Position numbers and translations under genes: made by a program. Positions 1 to 6,480 of a DNA stretch of 6,578 bases are shown one piece after another. The notes beneath the pieces were generated by a model. That model did no database searches. It had not been told where the DNA came from and saw nothing but the letters and a program-made list of their open reading frames with translations. Origin of the DNA: Calditrichota bacterium. Its GTDB lineage: Bacteria > Zhuqueibacterota > Zhuqueibacteria > Oleimicrobiales > Geothermoviventaceae. The stretch's first letter is position 1, and every line of letters begins with the position of its first letter. The stretch is taken from positions 1 to 6,578 of the forward strand of contig JAADFT010000116.1 in assembly GCA_013152765.1 (NCBI GenBank), written 5' to 3'.

Positions 1-428
1 TGAACCAGACCGGAAACACCGCTGTGTTTGCCCAGTCGCGCCAGCTTCACCATCTTGTCCATCTTTTTCCGGTCCGGCAGGAGTTCCCGGAAGACGTAGC
101 GCTGCAGCGCCGGCTGGCCCTTGGTTTCGCGGACGGCAGCCCGTGCGAGAGCCATTACCTCAGCCGTACGCACAGCGGGGAAACACGTGGTCGTACAGGC
201 GCCGCACAGCAAACACTCGAAAACCGTCGACTGCCACGTTTTGGTCAGGCCGGTCTCACCTTCTCCGGCGGAGCGCACCAGGTTGTTGCGCCCCCGAGCT
301 ACGTTGGTCTCGACGCCGGTCACCAGGTAGGTCGGGCAAACCGCCTGACAGTAGCCGCACCGGTTACAACGAGCCGCTTCCTCCTTCGCAAGCTGAAGAA
401 AATTCGTACCGTTTCCAGAATCCGCCAT
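1..428 (-). CDS. glcF: Glycolate oxidase iron-sulfur subunit GlcF (N-terminal part, runs off the window)
   Basis: This is the iron-sulfur subunit of the glycolate/2-hydroxyacid dehydrogenase, which takes electrons from the GlcD/GlcE flavin subunits and passes them toward the respiratory chain at the cytoplasmic membrane. The frame opens with ATG at 428 and stays open to base 1, giving 142 residues of a protein that is normally about 400-450 residues. Two ferredoxin-type 4Fe-4S motifs are visible: CNRCGYCQAVCP with cysteines at residues 21, 24, 27 and 31, and CLLCGACTTTCFP with cysteines at 72, 75, 78 and 82. The expected C-terminal CCG (cysteine-rich) domains lie outside the window. The start lies 3 bases after the glcE stop, so the two are probably translationally coupled. 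Related proteins such as LutA/LldE or GlpC share CCG domains, but the GlcE-GlcF adjacency favours GlcF. Confidence 0.93.
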   Translation of the reverse strand, partial: MADSGNGTNFLQLAKEEAARCNRCGYCQAVCPTYLVTGVETNVARGRNNLVRSAGEGETGLTKTWQSTVFECLLCGACTTTCFPAVRTAEVMALARAAVRETKGQPALQRYVFRELLPDRKKMDKMVKLARLGKHSGVSGLV

Positions 429-431
429 GTT

Positions 432-1709
432 TCAAATGCCTCCGACGAAACGCCCCGGTGCCAGCAAATTGCCCGGGTCGAAGATCTTTTTCACGTCCCG
501 CATCCTGGCAAGAAGAGTGTCCGAAACGGACCACAAGGGGATGCCCGCCTGACTCAACTCCCTCTTGGCCGCAGGGTCTGCCGCCAGCAGGTCCACACGG
601 GCCCGCAACGGACCCAGCACAGAACGGACCTCCCGAAACAAAGAAACCAGATCCACTTCGGGCGAGTCGATTTTCAGGTAACCAACGCCCGTACCCGCAC
701 CAACCCAGGCGAGCCCGGCTTCCACCGGTTCAAGCGCAGCCAGCACGCCCACCGCGTTGCGCACCGGGCCACGCAGCTTCAGAACGGCCTTCGCCTGCTG
801 CCAGCCGCTGTAGAACAGACGCTCGATCTTGTTCCAGAAAGCCGCCGAGTCGCTGGACTCGAGGACAGCCGCTTTGCCGCCCACGGCTTCGGGGCCGAGA
901 TCGCTGGCGAGACGGTCGACGGCTGCTTGCAGCACCGGTCTGGTTCCCTCCAGCCGAAGCGCCAGCAGGTACGCCCCGTCCGGCACCGGTGCACCCTCAC
1001 TGCGCAGCAAACCCGTCGCGCGGGTGCCCAGCGCTTCCACAGCAACCACAGGGTCGGGGGAACGCAACACGGCCTCCACCGCGACGTCGAGCGAATCCGG
1101 CGTCGCAAAAGTGAGCACGAGCGACCTCTCTTCCTGCGGCAACGGACGAAGCCGAAAAGTAACCTCCGTCAGCAAACCGAGTGTCCCGTAGCTGCCCACG
1201 AGTAATTTCGTCACGTCGTAGCCAGCCACGTTTTTGACCGTTTTGCCGCCGAAATGAACCTGCGAGCCGTCCGGCAGGACGAGCCGCACGCCCAGAACCA
1301 GATCGCGCGGCGCCCCGTAGCCGTAACGCCTGGGTCCACAGGCCGCAGCCGCCACAATTCCACCCAGGGTGGCGTCGCCACCCCACGGGCTGTCCAGCGG
1401 CAACCACTGACCGTGTTCGCCAAGGGCCCGCTGCAAAGCCGCGTAGCGAACGCCGGACTGAACCGACACGGTCAGGTTTGCCGGGTCGTGGTCGGTGATC
1501 TGGTCAAGACCCGTCGTCTGCACCACGGTCACCGACGGAGCCTTCGGTAAGTCTCCCCAACGCAGCTTTGTGCCGGACCCAGCAACCACAAATCTGCGCT
1601 GTTCTTTTGCGAGATTCTTCACCAGGTCGGCCAGAGCCTCGTCAGTCTCCGGCGCCACAACCTCCTCAACCTCAACGCCAAGAATCGCTTCTGCTTCCTT
1701 CGCGGTCAC
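432..1709 (-). CDS. glcE: Glycolate oxidase FAD-binding subunit GlcE
   Basis: This is the second FAD-type subunit of the glycolate/2-hydroxyacid dehydrogenase, working with GlcD and GlcF. With the GTG start at 1709 it has 425 residues, longer than the roughly 350 of E. coli GlcE. The PCMH-type FAD fold is clear: FVVAGSGTKLRWG at about residues 40-52, the stretch around PLDSPWGGDATLGGIVA near 104-119, and GGKTVKNVAGYDVTKLLVGS with following YGTLG near 154-178, which is very typical of GlcE. The C-terminus ends with DVKKIFDPGNLLAPGRF, the usual closing motif of the FAD-linked oxidase family. Start choice: the open frame reaches a TTG at 1754 directly after an in-frame TGA, but that codon has a purine stretch only one base away. 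The GTG at 1709 has AGGAGA 10 bases upstream and begins just before the conserved part. It lies 155 bases downstream of the phosphoesterase gene and 3 bases before glcF. Confidence 0.93.
   Translation of the reverse strand: MTAKEAEAILGVEVEEVVAPETDEALADLVKNLAKEQRRFVVAGSGTKLRWGDLPKAPSVTVVQTTGLDQITDHDPANLTVSVQSGVRYAALQRALGEHGQWLPLDSPWGGDATLGGIVAAAACGPRRYGYGAPRDLVLGVRLVLPDGSQVHFGGKTVKNVAGYDVTKLLVGSYGTLGLLTEVTFRLRPLPQEERSLVLTFATPDSLDVAVEAVLRSPDPVVAVEALGTRATGLLRSEGAPVPDGAYLLALRLEGTRPVLQAAVDRLASDLGPEAVGGKAAVLESSDSAAFWNKIERLFYSGWQQAKAVLKLRGPVRNAVGVLAALEPVEAGLAWVGAGTGVGYLKIDSPEVDLVSLFREVRSVLGPLRARVDLLAADPAAKRELSQAGIPLWSVSDTLLARMRDVKKIFDPGNLLAPGRFVGGI
439..443 (-). promoter_or_regulatory. Ribosome binding site for glcF inside the glcE 3' end
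   Basis: GGAGG on the minus strand lies 10 bases before the glcF ATG. It is made by the last sense codons of glcE (Gly-Gly-Ile-stop). The glcF signal is therefore embedded in glcE, which fits coupled translation of the two subunits. Confidence 0.6.
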
Positions 1710-1719
1710 GCTGCGTTGT

Positions 1720-1725
1720 TCTCCT
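1720..1725 (-). promoter_or_regulatory. Ribosome binding site supporting the GTG start of glcE
   Basis: AGGAGA on the minus strand sits 10 bases before the GTG at 1709. This is the best-placed Shine-Dalgarno match near the glcE 5' end and is the reason for preferring 1709 over the TTG at 1754. The spacing is slightly long, so the choice is not certain. Confidence 0.45.
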
Positions 1726-1806
1726 GTTCCAGCCTCCGTTTTCCAAACAGCCAAACCTCAGCAACCAACCCCAGGAGCTCCGTGCGCAAATCCTTCAGAA
1801 ACCAAG

Positions 1807-1835
1807 ATTTGAAGGAACCGCCCACCAGGCGACAA
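1807..1835 (-). promoter_or_regulatory. Possible sigma-70-like promoter upstream of glcE
   Basis: On the minus strand TTGTCG (1835-1830) and TCAAAT (1812-1807) are separated by exactly 17 bases. Each matches the consensus hexamer at four of six positions. The pair sits in the roughly 155-base gap between the phosphoesterase and glcE, where an internal promoter for glcEF would make sense. Matches of this quality also occur by chance. Confidence 0.22.
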
Positions 1836-1864
1836 TTTGCCCTACCCTGCTACTGTAGTACTCC

Positions 1865-2800
1865 TCAGGGGCTCGCAGCAGAGAGCTCGAACGAATCCAC
1901 CACTTCGCCGTCCAACGTTTTCGCCTGCAGGCGCACTCGACGGCCGTCCACGTCCACGCGAACGTAGTGGTGAGCCTCTGCCCAGTGATCACCGGGTTTC
2001 GTTCTCTTCGGGTCAACACGGTAGAGTCTGGCGCCGCCACCGCCGGTCGTCACGAAAGTCACGCCGTCACGCCGGGTGCGGTAGTAAAAGTGGTCGTGCC
2101 CGTTGAACACACAGCGCACCCGCCCGGCGTGCTCCACCAAAAGAGGCAAAAATGACCGTGTGATTCGCGTGTTCACGGAGTCGCGTTTCGGGTTTGGACT
2201 GAAAGGCGGGTGGTGAAACGCGACGAAAATGTGTGTAACCGCCGTGTCGGCGAGCTCGTTTTCCAGCCAGTTCAGTTCCGGACTGCCCGGCTTCAGCAGA
2301 TCGTAGTACGACGAGTTCAGCATCACGAATTTGGCGTTGCCAGCCCGGAAACTGTAGTACACACCGGCCGTGTCGGCGTAGGGCATGGTGAACACTTTGG
2401 CAAAACCGGGCCCCCGATCGTGGTTTCCCATCGCCGGGAAAAACGGGAATTCTTGCCGGAAGCGCCACGTGTCGGCGTCGAATGCCAGCCACTGATTCCA
2501 GTCGCGCCCTTTGCTCACCAGATCACCGGTGTGCAGAACGAAGTCAGGCTTCTCAGCGGCAATTGCTTTGAGCAACCGGCGGTGCAGGGAACCCGGGCGC
2601 GAGTCGCCGTACACCACAAACGAGAAAGGCTGGTCGGGAGCGAGACTCGCCACGCGGTCTGCCTCGGTCTGACCAGCCGGCAACCGGTAGCGCAGCTCGT
2701 GCCGCTTGCTGCATCCCGCGTAAATCGTGGTCAGAACAAAAAGGAGCAACCAGGCTCTTCGAAACCACCAGCGTCTGCGCATCTCAAGCTTTCCGTTCAC
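1865..2800 (-). CDS. Exported calcineurin-like metallophosphoesterase, probable lipoprotein
   Basis: This is a 311-residue metal-dependent phosphoesterase of the calcineurin-like superfamily; its substrate cannot be told from sequence. The N-terminus has basic residues (RRRWWFRR, about 8-15), a hydrophobic stretch (AWLLLFVLTTIYAG, 16-29) and Cys30 in YAGC. This looks like a lipoprotein signal, although Tyr at -3 is not the usual Leu/Val/Ile. The metal-site motifs appear in order: GDSR at 65-68, TGDL at 91-94, GNHD at 125-128, the HH pair at 196-197 and GHDH at 234-237. The first motif is Asp-x-Arg rather than Asp-x-His, as in several subgroups. Start choice: GTG at 2800 is preceded by GGAGAG with 6 bases of spacing, better than the ATG six codons later. 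It sits between glcD (75 bases upstream) and glcE, an odd place for a protein that works outside the cytoplasm. It is one gene of the run and has no obvious mechanistic link to the oxidase. Confidence 0.9.
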   Translation of the reverse strand: MNGKLEMRRRWWFRRAWLLLFVLTTIYAGCSKRHELRYRLPAGQTEADRVASLAPDQPFSFVVYGDSRPGSLHRRLLKAIAAEKPDFVLHTGDLVSKGRDWNQWLAFDADTWRFRQEFPFFPAMGNHDRGPGFAKVFTMPYADTAGVYYSFRAGNAKFVMLNSSYYDLLKPGSPELNWLENELADTAVTHIFVAFHHPPFSPNPKRDSVNTRITRSFLPLLVEHAGRVRCVFNGHDHFYYRTRRDGVTFVTTGGGGARLYRVDPKRTKPGDHWAEAHHYVRVDVDGRRVRLQAKTLDGEVVDSFELSAASP

Positions 2801-2806
2801 CGTCGT

Positions 2807-2812
2807 CTCTCC
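2807..2812 (-). promoter_or_regulatory. Ribosome binding site supporting the GTG start of the phosphoesterase
   Basis: GGAGAG on the minus strand ends 6 bases before the GTG at 2800. The in-frame ATG at 2782 has only a weak GGAAAG upstream. The GTG also keeps the full basic N-terminal region of the signal peptide. Confidence 0.55.
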
Positions 2813-2875
2813 GCTTCGAACGTTTGAGGGTTCTCTGGCTCGCCTCCGGGAAAAGTGCTTCCGCGTCGCGGTTCG

Positions 2876-4255
2876 TCAGGCAACGGGGAAAATCTTGTCC
2901 GGGTTGCAGAGGTCCTGTGGGTCGAACACGTGTTTCAACTGGCGCATCAGCTCCAGCTCGCGCTCGTTGAAAAGCAACCGCATGGCGTTTCGCTTCTCGA
3001 GTCCGATGCCGTGCTCACCGGAAATGGTGCCGCCCACTTCCACGCAGACCTCCAGGATCTCGAAGCTGGCTTTCAGGGCCCGCTCCTTCTCTTCCGGGTT
3101 GCTGGCGTCGAACACGATGTTGGGGTGCAGGTTGCCGTCTCCAGCGTGCAGCAGGTTCCCGACCGTCAGCCCGTACTTGTCCGCAATCTCGGCCACCCGC
3201 TTGAGAACGTACGGCAGTTTCGTCCTCGGTACAGTGCCGTCCGCCACCATCGTCGAAGGCTGAATGCGCGTCATTGCCCCGTAGGCGCCGCGCCGACCAG
3301 CCCAGAGGCGGTCGCGTTCCGCGTCGTCCCTGGCAACACGCAATTCGCGAGCGCGGTGGCGCTTGCAGATTTCTGCCACGGCGTCGGCTTCCACCTGGAT
3401 CCCAGCGGCTGGTCCGTCCACTTCGATCACCAGCACAGCCTCGGCGTCCCGAGGGTAGCCCACGGCCATGCTGTCTTCCACAACCTGAATGGTCGTCCGG
3501 TCCATCATTTCCAGCGTGGCTGGCAAAATTCCCTCGCCGATGATTTCCGAAACGGCGTCGGCAGCGTCGGTGAGTGAGTCGAACACGGCCAGCATGGTTT
3601 TCACGGCTTCGGGTAGCGGCACGATCTTCACTTTCACACGCGTCACAACGCCCAGCGTACCCTCGGAGCCAATCAGCAGACCAAGCAGGTCGTACCCGGC
3701 CTCTTCGCCGTCCTGACCGAGCCACTCGACGGTGCCGTCCGGCCAAACGACCTCCACACCGAGCACGTGGTGGCTGGTCACACCGTACTTCAGGCAGTGG
3801 GGCCCACCCGCGTTCTCAGCAACGTTGCCGCCAATGGTCGACACCTTCTGGCTGGCCGGATCGGGAGCGTAGGTGAAACCGTAGGGCTTCAGAGCCTCGC
3901 CGATTTTCAGGTTGAAAATCCCGGCCTGCACAACCGCGCTCCGGTCGCGCGGGTCGATTTCCTCCACACGGGCCATTCGTGACATCTCGAGCACGAGGCC
4001 GCCCCGGGCCGGTACAGGCCCGCCGCTCAGCGACGTCCCGGACCCACGCGCAACGTAGGGCACGCCGCTGGCGGTAGCCAGACGAACGATTTGCGCCACC
4101 TGCTCCGTCGAATCGACAAGCACGACGGCGTCCGGCTGTCCGCGGTCGAGGCTCGCGTCGTAGCCGTAGACGGTCAGTTGCTCCGGCAGCGTGAGCACGT
4201 TGCGCTTCCCGACGATTTTGCGCAGCTGTTTTTCCAGCTTTCGATCAAGTGCCAT
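2876..4255 (-). CDS. glcD: Glycolate oxidase / D-2-hydroxyacid dehydrogenase FAD subunit GlcD
   Basis: This is the catalytic FAD-linked subunit, oxidising a 2-hydroxyacid (glycolate or D-lactate type) to the 2-oxoacid. From the ATG at 4255 it has 459 residues, close to the usual 460-500. The N-terminal FAD domain shows GSGTSLSGG at 71-79, GGNVAENAGGPHCLKYG at 142-158 and GSEGTLG at 196-202. The C-terminal FAD-oxidase domain shows WAGRRGAYGA near 318-327, HAGDGNLHP at 370-378 and GEHGIG at 413-418. The histidines in these last two motifs are conserved in the family, where they are associated with metal and substrate binding. It ends with HVFDPQDLCNPDKIFP, the standard closing motif. The frame could extend to a TTG at 4285, but that codon has no Shine-Dalgarno match and adds a ten-residue basic tail; the ATG also has only a weak one. 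The substrate could be D-lactate or another 2-hydroxyacid, but a separate glcE and glcF favour the glycolate oxidase type. Confidence 0.95.
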   Translation of the reverse strand: MALDRKLEKQLRKIVGKRNVLTLPEQLTVYGYDASLDRGQPDAVVLVDSTEQVAQIVRLATASGVPYVARGSGTSLSGGPVPARGGLVLEMSRMARVEEIDPRDRSAVVQAGIFNLKIGEALKPYGFTYAPDPASQKVSTIGGNVAENAGGPHCLKYGVTSHHVLGVEVVWPDGTVEWLGQDGEEAGYDLLGLLIGSEGTLGVVTRVKVKIVPLPEAVKTMLAVFDSLTDAADAVSEIIGEGILPATLEMMDRTTIQVVEDSMAVGYPRDAEAVLVIEVDGPAAGIQVEADAVAEICKRHRARELRVARDDAERDRLWAGRRGAYGAMTRIQPSTMVADGTVPRTKLPYVLKRVAEIADKYGLTVGNLLHAGDGNLHPNIVFDASNPEEKERALKASFEILEVCVEVGGTISGEHGIGLEKRNAMRLLFNERELELMRQLKHVFDPQDLCNPDKIFPVA

Positions 4256-4327
4256 TTTTCTCGGTCGCTTTGCAGTCTCGGTCAAAGAAATTGGAAACGA
4301 AGTCGCGCGTGGCGCTTCCCTCTGTCG

Positions 4328-6007
4328 CTACTCCTCTTCAAGGTCCGCCAGCAGGCAGTGAACCTTCACGACCAGAACGGCAAGTCCGTCCGAAAGCAGA
4401 GCTTCCTCCAGTGCAGAACGAAAGCGTTCGGTGTCACCTTCGCTTACAACCCGCAGAATGGCAGGCTTGGCTATGCCGACCAGGTCTTCGATCGCGACCT
4501 GCTCCAAAGCAGACCGCGGCTGCCCACCCGTGTAGCCGCTGACGCCGTTGTCCAGCAGCACGAGCGTGAGGGGCAGGTTCCTGGCGCTGGCTTCCAGAAG
4601 GTCGGCCATGCCCGTGTCGGCAAAGCTGTAGTCGCCGGTTACCACCACGACGCGGCGTTCCGGCCGGGCGGCAAGCATCCCCATGGCCAGACCCAGCGCA
4701 CTCCCGGGCGCGGGCAGCACGTCCACCGCCCGCCAGGGCCGGTGCGCAAAATGCAGTGCGCAGCCGTGGTCGCCAACCACGAGGGGTTCAACTGGCAGAT
4801 CGACTTCGTTCAGCACCTCCCGGAACGCCGTGAAAACTTCGGCAAGCGTACATCCCAAACACACTGGCGCTGTACTCGGGCGGTCGCGCTTTTCCGCCAG
4901 CGGAAAGAACGGTCGCTCCAGCTCAAGCTTTGGCTCGAACCCCCGCAGCACCTCTTCGACGTGCCAGCGCTGCAGTTCACCTTCCCGGGCGACAGGGCCA
5001 AAGAGTTTCCCGTAGACCTTCGGCTTCTGAATGTGCTCGGAAAGAAGCGTACGCAGACTCTGCTCCACAAAAGGCTCGCCTTCCTCGAGCACCAGAACGG
5101 CCTCGGAAGCGAGAGCAAACTCCAGGAGCTGGTAGTCCGGCGGCGGGTAGACCTGACCAACGTGCAGGATGCGCAGAGGCTCCACCGGAACAGAGCCGAG
5201 CACCTGAGCCAGCTTGGTAAAGGCGTGCCCCACCGCGACGATTCCCCTCTTGCCCTCGCCGAGGGGCTCCACAAAACGGCTGAAGCGTGAAGCATGCCGC
5301 AGATGGTCCAGGCGGGCATGAAGACGTTCGTGATTGAGGGTAGCGGAAATGGGAAGCGAGAGACGGTCGCCTTCCAGGGAGTCCACAGGACCGCCCGGCG
5401 AGCCGCTCGGCAAAAGTGCGGCGCCCTCGCTCAGCGCGCCCTCTTCCTCCGCGAATCCGGTGGTAATTCGAATCACAACGGGCACGTCGTACGAGCGTGA
5501 GATGCCGTAGCCTTCGCCAACCATGGCCGCAGCCTCGGGGATGCTGGCCGGCTCGAAGACGGGCACCTCGGCGGCTGCCGCCAGCACTCGACTGTCCAGC
5601 TCAGCGAAGGAGTCCCAGGCGCCGGGGTCGTCACCAACGATCACGAGCAACCCGCGCCCGACGCCCGTGCGCGCTGCCGCCACCAGGGACGGGTAGATGC
5701 CAGAGAATCCCTGGCCGCTGAGGCACACCACGGCCAGACGTCCGGCGAGAGAGGCTCCCCTCGCCCACTCAAAAGCGGAGCGCGGGCTCGGTGCCCAGCG
5801 TGCCTCGGCGTCGGTGGCCCAGCTCAGGCGGTGAATGTGTTCAAGCACCCCCGGTCCCGGTGAGCCCGGGTACCCGGTCGCAAATGTGGCTCCAGCCTCC
5901 AGCACAGCCCGCGCCAGGGCTTCCTCACCGCGAACCGGGATCTTGCTCTCGCCGTTTCCAAGCGAGGCCTTTTCCTCAGCCCTCTCACTGCCCAATCCAA
6001 GACTCAA
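4328..6007 (-). CDS. IorA-like thiamine pyrophosphate enzyme lacking the ferredoxin domain
   Basis: This resembles the alpha subunit of indolepyruvate:ferredoxin oxidoreductase, a TPP enzyme acting on 2-oxoacids. From the TTG at 6007 it has 559 residues. Visible in order are RGEEALARAVLEAGATFATG with following YPGSP near 26-50, then the N-terminal pyrimidine-binding domain including GLLVIVGDDPGAWDS near 119-133, LEEGEPFVEQ at 307-316, CLGC at 383-386, and GDHGC at 412-416. The TPP diphosphate motif runs from GDYSF (458-462) to Asn487, the canonical Gly-Asp-(27)-Asn spacing. The chain ends shortly after HCLL (550-553), where IorA proteins continue into a 2x4Fe-4S ferredoxin domain; no such cysteines follow in the 72 bases before glcD. 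The spot expected to hold Asn-Glu-Lys reads Pro-Arg-Ser (75-77). The frame is open to a TTG at 6109, but the strong purine-rich site before 6007 favours the shorter form. No iorB is in the window. Family placement is fairly sure; the reaction is not. Confidence 0.82.
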   Translation of the reverse strand: MSLGLGSERAEEKASLGNGESKIPVRGEEALARAVLEAGATFATGYPGSPGPGVLEHIHRLSWATDAEARWAPSPRSAFEWARGASLAGRLAVVCLSGQGFSGIYPSLVAAARTGVGRGLLVIVGDDPGAWDSFAELDSRVLAAAAEVPVFEPASIPEAAAMVGEGYGISRSYDVPVVIRITTGFAEEEGALSEGAALLPSGSPGGPVDSLEGDRLSLPISATLNHERLHARLDHLRHASRFSRFVEPLGEGKRGIVAVGHAFTKLAQVLGSVPVEPLRILHVGQVYPPPDYQLLEFALASEAVLVLEEGEPFVEQSLRTLLSEHIQKPKVYGKLFGPVAREGELQRWHVEEVLRGFEPKLELERPFFPLAEKRDRPSTAPVCLGCTLAEVFTAFREVLNEVDLPVEPLVVGDHGCALHFAHRPWRAVDVLPAPGSALGLAMGMLAARPERRVVVVTGDYSFADTGMADLLEASARNLPLTLVLLDNGVSGYTGGQPRSALEQVAIEDLVGIAKPAILRVVSEGDTERFRSALEEALLSDGLAVLVVKVHCLLADLEEE

Positions 6008-6017
6008 GGTAACTCTG

Positions 6018-6028
6018 CCTCCCTCCTC
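6018..6028 (-). promoter_or_regulatory. Strong ribosome binding site supporting the TTG start at 6007
   Basis: GAGGAGGGAGG on the minus strand ends 10 bases before the TTG at 6007. No in-frame ATG exists near the 5' end of this gene, and the further TTG at 6109 has a pyrimidine-rich upstream stretch with no Shine-Dalgarno match. The choice removes 34 poorly conserved-looking residues. Confidence 0.5.
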
Positions 6029-6080
6029 GCAAGTCGCAGCCCTGCTCCCCAAAGCGCCACGAGCCGCGTAACGCACCGCC

Positions 6081-6109
6081 AACTTAGCACCTTTTGGGTT
6101 CAAAATCAA
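6081..6109 (-). promoter_or_regulatory. Possible sigma-70-like promoter of the gene cluster
   Basis: On the minus strand TTGATT (6109-6104) is followed after 17 bases by TAAGTT (6086-6081). The -35 hexamer matches four of six consensus bases and the -10 only three. A transcript from here would have a leader of roughly 65-70 bases before the TTG at 6007, consistent with the shorter start of the TPP enzyme. The match is weak. Confidence 0.2.
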
Positions 6110-6275
6110 GTGAGGAAGGGGGGGTGACCAGCGGGTTTGGTTCGATTTACGGTGGGGGCAGCACGCGCTCCGCTGGGGCCTTGCGGAAACGAAACGTACA
6201 GTGGTGCGTTACTCTTTAGTTTTTGCGTTGCGGGCGGCGGGTGTTTTTGCTTGGGAGGTTCTTGCGACAGGAATG

Positions 6276-6361
6276 GGGGATGTGGGGATAACCGGAGATG
6301 AGGGGATGAAAGACCCACTAAAAGCGGCATTTGAGCGATCTCCGTATCCCCGATAATCTCC
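6276..6361. repeat. Imperfect 24-base inverted repeat made of GGGGAT-like units
   Basis: The left part carries GGRGAT copies at 6276-6281, 6284-6289, 6294-6299 and 6302-6307. The right part carries the complement, ATCYCC, at 6338-6343, 6346-6351 and 6356-6361. The best-matched core pairs GGGGATAACCGGAGAT (6284-6299) with ATCTCCGTATCCCC (6338-6351), perfect apart from a two-base bulge. Extending outward gives arms of about 24 bases (6276-6299 and 6338-6361) with a few mismatches and a 38-base loop. It could fold as an RNA hairpin or be a remnant of a small inverted-repeat element. There is no T-tract placed to make it a simple terminator. Confidence 0.6.
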
Positions 6362-6480
6362 AGCATCTTCTTTCTCGGCTGGCAGGAGCTGTCCGCTACT
6401 GAACGAACGTTGCCCCGACCGGAATTCCAAAAGTCTACAAAGCCAACTTACTTGAGGCGGTTTTCCTCTGGATTGGCCAG

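Noticed and set aside
24..1205. 393-residue plus-strand open frame
   Set aside because: It lies antisense to glcF and glcE, whose motifs are unmistakable; its translation is rich in Arg, Gln, His and Pro with no domain signature, as expected for an opposite-strand shadow in GC-rich DNA.
1791..1816. Seven-base stem TCCTTCA/TGAAGGA in the gap before glcE, considered as a terminator
   Set aside because: The stem is AT-rich with a 12-base loop and is not followed by a T-tract on the minus strand, so it does not look like an intrinsic terminator.
2210..2827. 205-residue plus-strand open frame
   Set aside because: It is antisense to the metallophosphoesterase, which has all its metal motifs on the minus strand.
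4256..4285. Ten-residue N-terminal extension of GlcD from a TTG at 4285
   Set aside because: There is no Shine-Dalgarno match before the TTG, and the ATG at 4255 gives the usual family length and N-terminus.
4091..5290. 399-residue plus-strand open frame
   Set aside because: It is antisense to the glcD 5' end and the TPP enzyme and shows no recognisable motif; the minus-strand frames carry the conserved domains.
5866..5877. Perfect palindrome CCGGGTACCCGG
   Set aside because: It falls on the codons of the conserved Gly-Tyr-Pro-Gly-Ser motif of the TPP enzyme, so coding constraint plus high GC explains it.
6008..6109. 34-residue N-terminal extension of the TPP enzyme from a TTG at 6109
   Set aside because: Its upstream sequence is pyrimidine-rich with no ribosome binding site, whereas the TTG at 6007 follows a strong one; the extension lies outside the conserved domain.
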